Below are positions 6,275 through 8,283 of a DNA stretch of 8,283 nucleotides, piece after piece (the stretch's first letter is position 1; each line of letters starts with the position of its first letter). The notes under the pieces were generated by a model. The model saw only the letters and a list, made by a program, of their open reading frames with translations, was not told the origin of the DNA and did not search any database. The stretch spans positions 1-8,283 of the forward strand of contig JACDCH010000215.1 of assembly GCA_013694495.1 (NCBI GenBank), given 5' to 3'. The stretch is from Acidimicrobiia bacterium. Its GTDB lineage: Bacteria; Actinomycetota; Acidimicrobiia; Acidimicrobiales; JACDCH01. A program made the translations under genes and the position numbers.

Positions 6275-6971
6275 TCAGGTCGGGGCGAAGGCGGCGGGGG
6301 GCGGAAGGGCCAGCGCGCGGCGGAGGCGATCGAGGTACTCGTCGCGGGCGACCTCGGTCGCACCGAGGGAGGCGAGATGGGGCGTCAGCCATTGCAGGTC
6401 GATCAGCCGGTCGGCGACATGCTCGTCGCGCCGCACGTCGACCAGCGCGACGAGCGCGACCTTCGAGGCATCGGGCCGGCGGTGGAACATCGACTCGCCC
6501 GCGAACAGGCCGCCGAGGGCGACGCCGTACAGACCGCCGACGAGGGCGGACGGCTCGTCGTCGGCGTCGAGGGTCCACACCTCGACGCTGTGGGCCCGGC
6601 CCAGCTGGTGCAGCCGCCCGTAGGCCTTGCGGATCTCGTCGGTGATCCAGTGGTAGGCGTCGGCGTCACGGTGCGCACAGGCCTCGACGACCTCGTCGAA
6701 CCGTTCGTCGACGGTGGTCCGGAACCGCTGCTGCGATCGACGCAGCGACTTCGTCACGCGGAGGCCGTCGACCGTGAGGATGCCGCGCGGGTCGGCCGAC
6801 CACCACGTGAGCTCGCCGGTGGACTGGCGCATCGGGAACAGCCCGGAGCGCCTAGGCCTCGAGGAGGGTCGTCGACTCGAGGTCGCCCCCCACGAGCACC
6901 TTGCCGTGCTCGTCGGCGGTCGTCGGCGACGGGAATGCGAAGCTGGTCGAAGCGTCCACGACGGGGTCCAT
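6275..6971 (-). CDS. aat: Leucyl/phenylalanyl-tRNA-protein transferase, disrupted by stop plus frameshift
   Basis: Aat transfers Leu or Phe from aminoacyl-tRNA to N-terminal Lys/Arg of proteins, marking them for ClpS/ClpAP-type degradation (EC 2.3.2.6). From ATG at 6971 the frame reads the family N-terminus (FAFPSPTTADEHG, VGGDLESTTLLEA) and then meets TAG at 6854-6852. The rest lies in another frame: GLFPM, WWSADPRGIL, HWITDEI, AHSVEVW, the core GGLYGVALGGLFAGESMFHR, ASKVALVAL and LQWLTPHLASLGA. The expected join is EAYRSGLFPM; the DNA reads GCC TAG GCGCTCCGGG, explained by one substitution and one inserted base at about 6850-6854. Restored, the protein is about 231 residues, normal for Aat. 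Either a sequencing error or recent inactivation fits. As written, only an N-terminally clipped product could be made. It faces the MFS gene divergently, with almost no gap. Confidence 0.85.
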
Positions 6972-6979
6972 CCCTGCCG

Positions 6980-8283
6980 GTGAATGGTAGGTCGCACTTG
7001 GGGTTCGCCAATCGAGCTGGGGGCCGGGCGGGACCGCCGGCCGGCCGCGACTTCCGGGTGGTGCTCGGCGGGCAGGCGGTGTCGGCCCTCGGCGACGCCA
7101 TCTCGATCACCGCGATGCCGTTGCTGGTGCTGGTGCTCACGGGCTCCGGCGCGCTGATGGGTGTGGTCGGCGCGCTGCAGCTCGTTCCCGACCTCCTACT
7201 CGGGCTGCCCGCCGGGGCCTTGGCCGACCGGTGGGACCGGCGCCGAATGATGCAGCGCGCCGACGCCGGACGGGCCGTGCTCACCCTGGCCATCCCGGTC
7301 GTGCACTGGCTCGACGGCCCGACGATGGCCGCCATCCTGCTGCTGGCGGTGCCCATCAACGTGCTGCGGCTGGTCTCCGACGCGGGGTTCACGAGCGCGG
7401 TTCCGTCGCTCGTCGGCCGCGAGAACCTGGCTCGGGCCAGCAGCACGATGGAGGCGACGTTGAGCGTCCCCTACATCGTCGGCCCGGCTGCGGCCGGCGT
7501 GCTGGTGGTGGCGATCGGGCCCGCCTCGGTCCTCGCCATCGACGCGCCTCGTTCGCGCTCTCGGCGATCTCGCTGTCGTTCGTGCGACGCAGGCTGCGGG
7601 CCGAGCGCGGGGACGGCGACGGCGGGCGCGGCGGGACGCGCCTCCGGGCCGACATCGCCGAGGGCCTGCGCTTCGTGCTGGGCCACGCCGGGCTGCGGGC
7701 CGTGATCGGCTACTGGAGCGTCGTCGCCGTGGCGACCGCGGCGGTCGTGTCCACCCTCAGCTACTACATCACCGTCGACCGGGGGCAGGGCGCCGCGCTG
7801 TTCGGCTTCGTCGGCAGCGCCTGGTCGATCGGCTACCTCGCCGGCTCCCTCGTCGCCGGCCGGCTGCGACCCGAGCGGATGGGGCGGCGCATGCTCGGTA
7901 CCGGGTTCGCCGTCGGCGCCTTCCTGCTGGCCACCGCGGCCACCGATGCGCCGGCGGTGTACCTGGCCGCCGCCTTTGGCATCGGGGCTGCGCTGGCGAC
8001 CCTCCTCGTGTCGTACATGACGTTGCGGGCCTCGTGGACGCCCGACGCGCTGATGGGTCGGGTCGGCAGCACAGCACGGACGCTGTCGCTCGGGCTCCAG
8101 CCGCTCGGCCTGCTCGCCGGCGGCGCGGTGATCGAGGCGGCCGACGGCGGTACGGCGCTGGCGGCCATGGGCGCGCTGGCGATCATGGCCAGCCTCGCCT
8201 TCGCCGGGTCGACGACCCTGCGCGACGCCCGCCCCGACCACGACGGCGCCGGCGGCTCACCGCGGGCCGAAGTACCTCGCGGG
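6980..8283 (+). CDS. MFS exporter (MFS_3/EntS-like), frameshifted and open at right edge
   Basis: This is a 12-helix major facilitator of the proton-driven exporter type, in the inner membrane; the substrate is unknown. The frame from GTG 6980 gives VVLGGQAVSALGDAISIT (helix 1), the MFS motif A GALADRWDRRR at 79-89, SAVPSLVGRENLARA (139-153) and GPAAAGVLVV. It breaks after IDA at codon 189. The DNA reads GAC GCG CC TCG TTC at 7541-7553, where GAC GCG GCC TCG would keep the frame (IDAASFALSAISLSF). From 7549 the second frame runs without a stop to 8283: RLRADIAEGLRFVLGHAGLR, then helices 7-12, ending in a polar tail. Corrected length to the edge is about 435 residues, so little is missing. As written the first frame stops at 7705. 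The start is uncertain: TTG 6998 has GGTAGG six bases before it. Confidence 0.8.
6984..6989 (-). promoter_or_regulatory. Candidate -10 box for aat
   Basis: TACCAT (minus strand) fits TANNNT and ends 12 bases before the aat ATG at 6971, allowing a very short or absent leader. An AGGG directly abuts the ATG, too close to act as a normal Shine-Dalgarno. The box would lie inside the divergent MFS gene if that starts at 6980. Confidence 0.3.

Noticed and set aside
6068..7705. A 545-codon plus-strand frame crossing aat and the MFS gene
   Set aside because: Its first 300 codons are the antisense shadow of aat, which has clear family motifs on the minus strand; only the part from about 6980 is protein-like (MFS).
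7471..8241. Minus-strand 256-codon frame opposite the MFS gene
   Set aside because: Gly/Arg/Gln-rich shadow; the plus strand carries continuous membrane helices here.

Overview
The window is very GC-rich DNA with GTG starts, dense codon use ending in G or C, and several start codons placed just downstream of a TANNNT -10 box. This suggests a high-GC actinobacterium. A lineage within the phylum cannot be assigned from this sequence alone.

Left half (1-4867, minus strand): one compact operon for DNA double-strand-break end processing, transcribed right to left as nurA, herA, sbcD, sbcC. The nurA and herA genes overlap by an ATGA. A 31-base gap with a good ribosome binding site separates herA from sbcD. 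A single base separates sbcD from sbcC, which runs off the left edge after 269 codons. By family knowledge, HerA (hexameric pump/translocase) feeds NurA (5' end nuclease), while SbcD-SbcC (bacterial Mre11-Rad50) opens blocked ends. The order recalls the archaeal mre11-rad50-herA-nurA cluster. The HerA P-loop is unusual.

Middle (4868-5978): a 187-base divergent intergenic region, with leaderless-type promoters facing both ways and an inverted repeat in front of the right-hand gene. It also contains a possible 41-codon minus-strand ORF with a sorting-signal-like peptide. To its right is a complete haloalkane dehalogenase of the DhmA/DmbB type (plus strand), with nucleophile, base, acid and halide-binding tryptophans visible.

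Right part (5979-8283): three genes that are not intact as written. They are a 5' fragment of an AHSA1/SRPBCC-domain gene (minus), an aat gene for leucyl/phenylalanyl-tRNA-protein transferase (minus) with a stop plus frameshift near codon 40, and a divergent MFS exporter (plus) with a one-base deletion about 190 codons in, open at the right edge. The two single lesions could be sequencing errors or recent inactivation; the AHSA1 fragment looks like a true remnant. No RNA genes, insertion sequences, CRISPR arrays or tandem repeats were seen.
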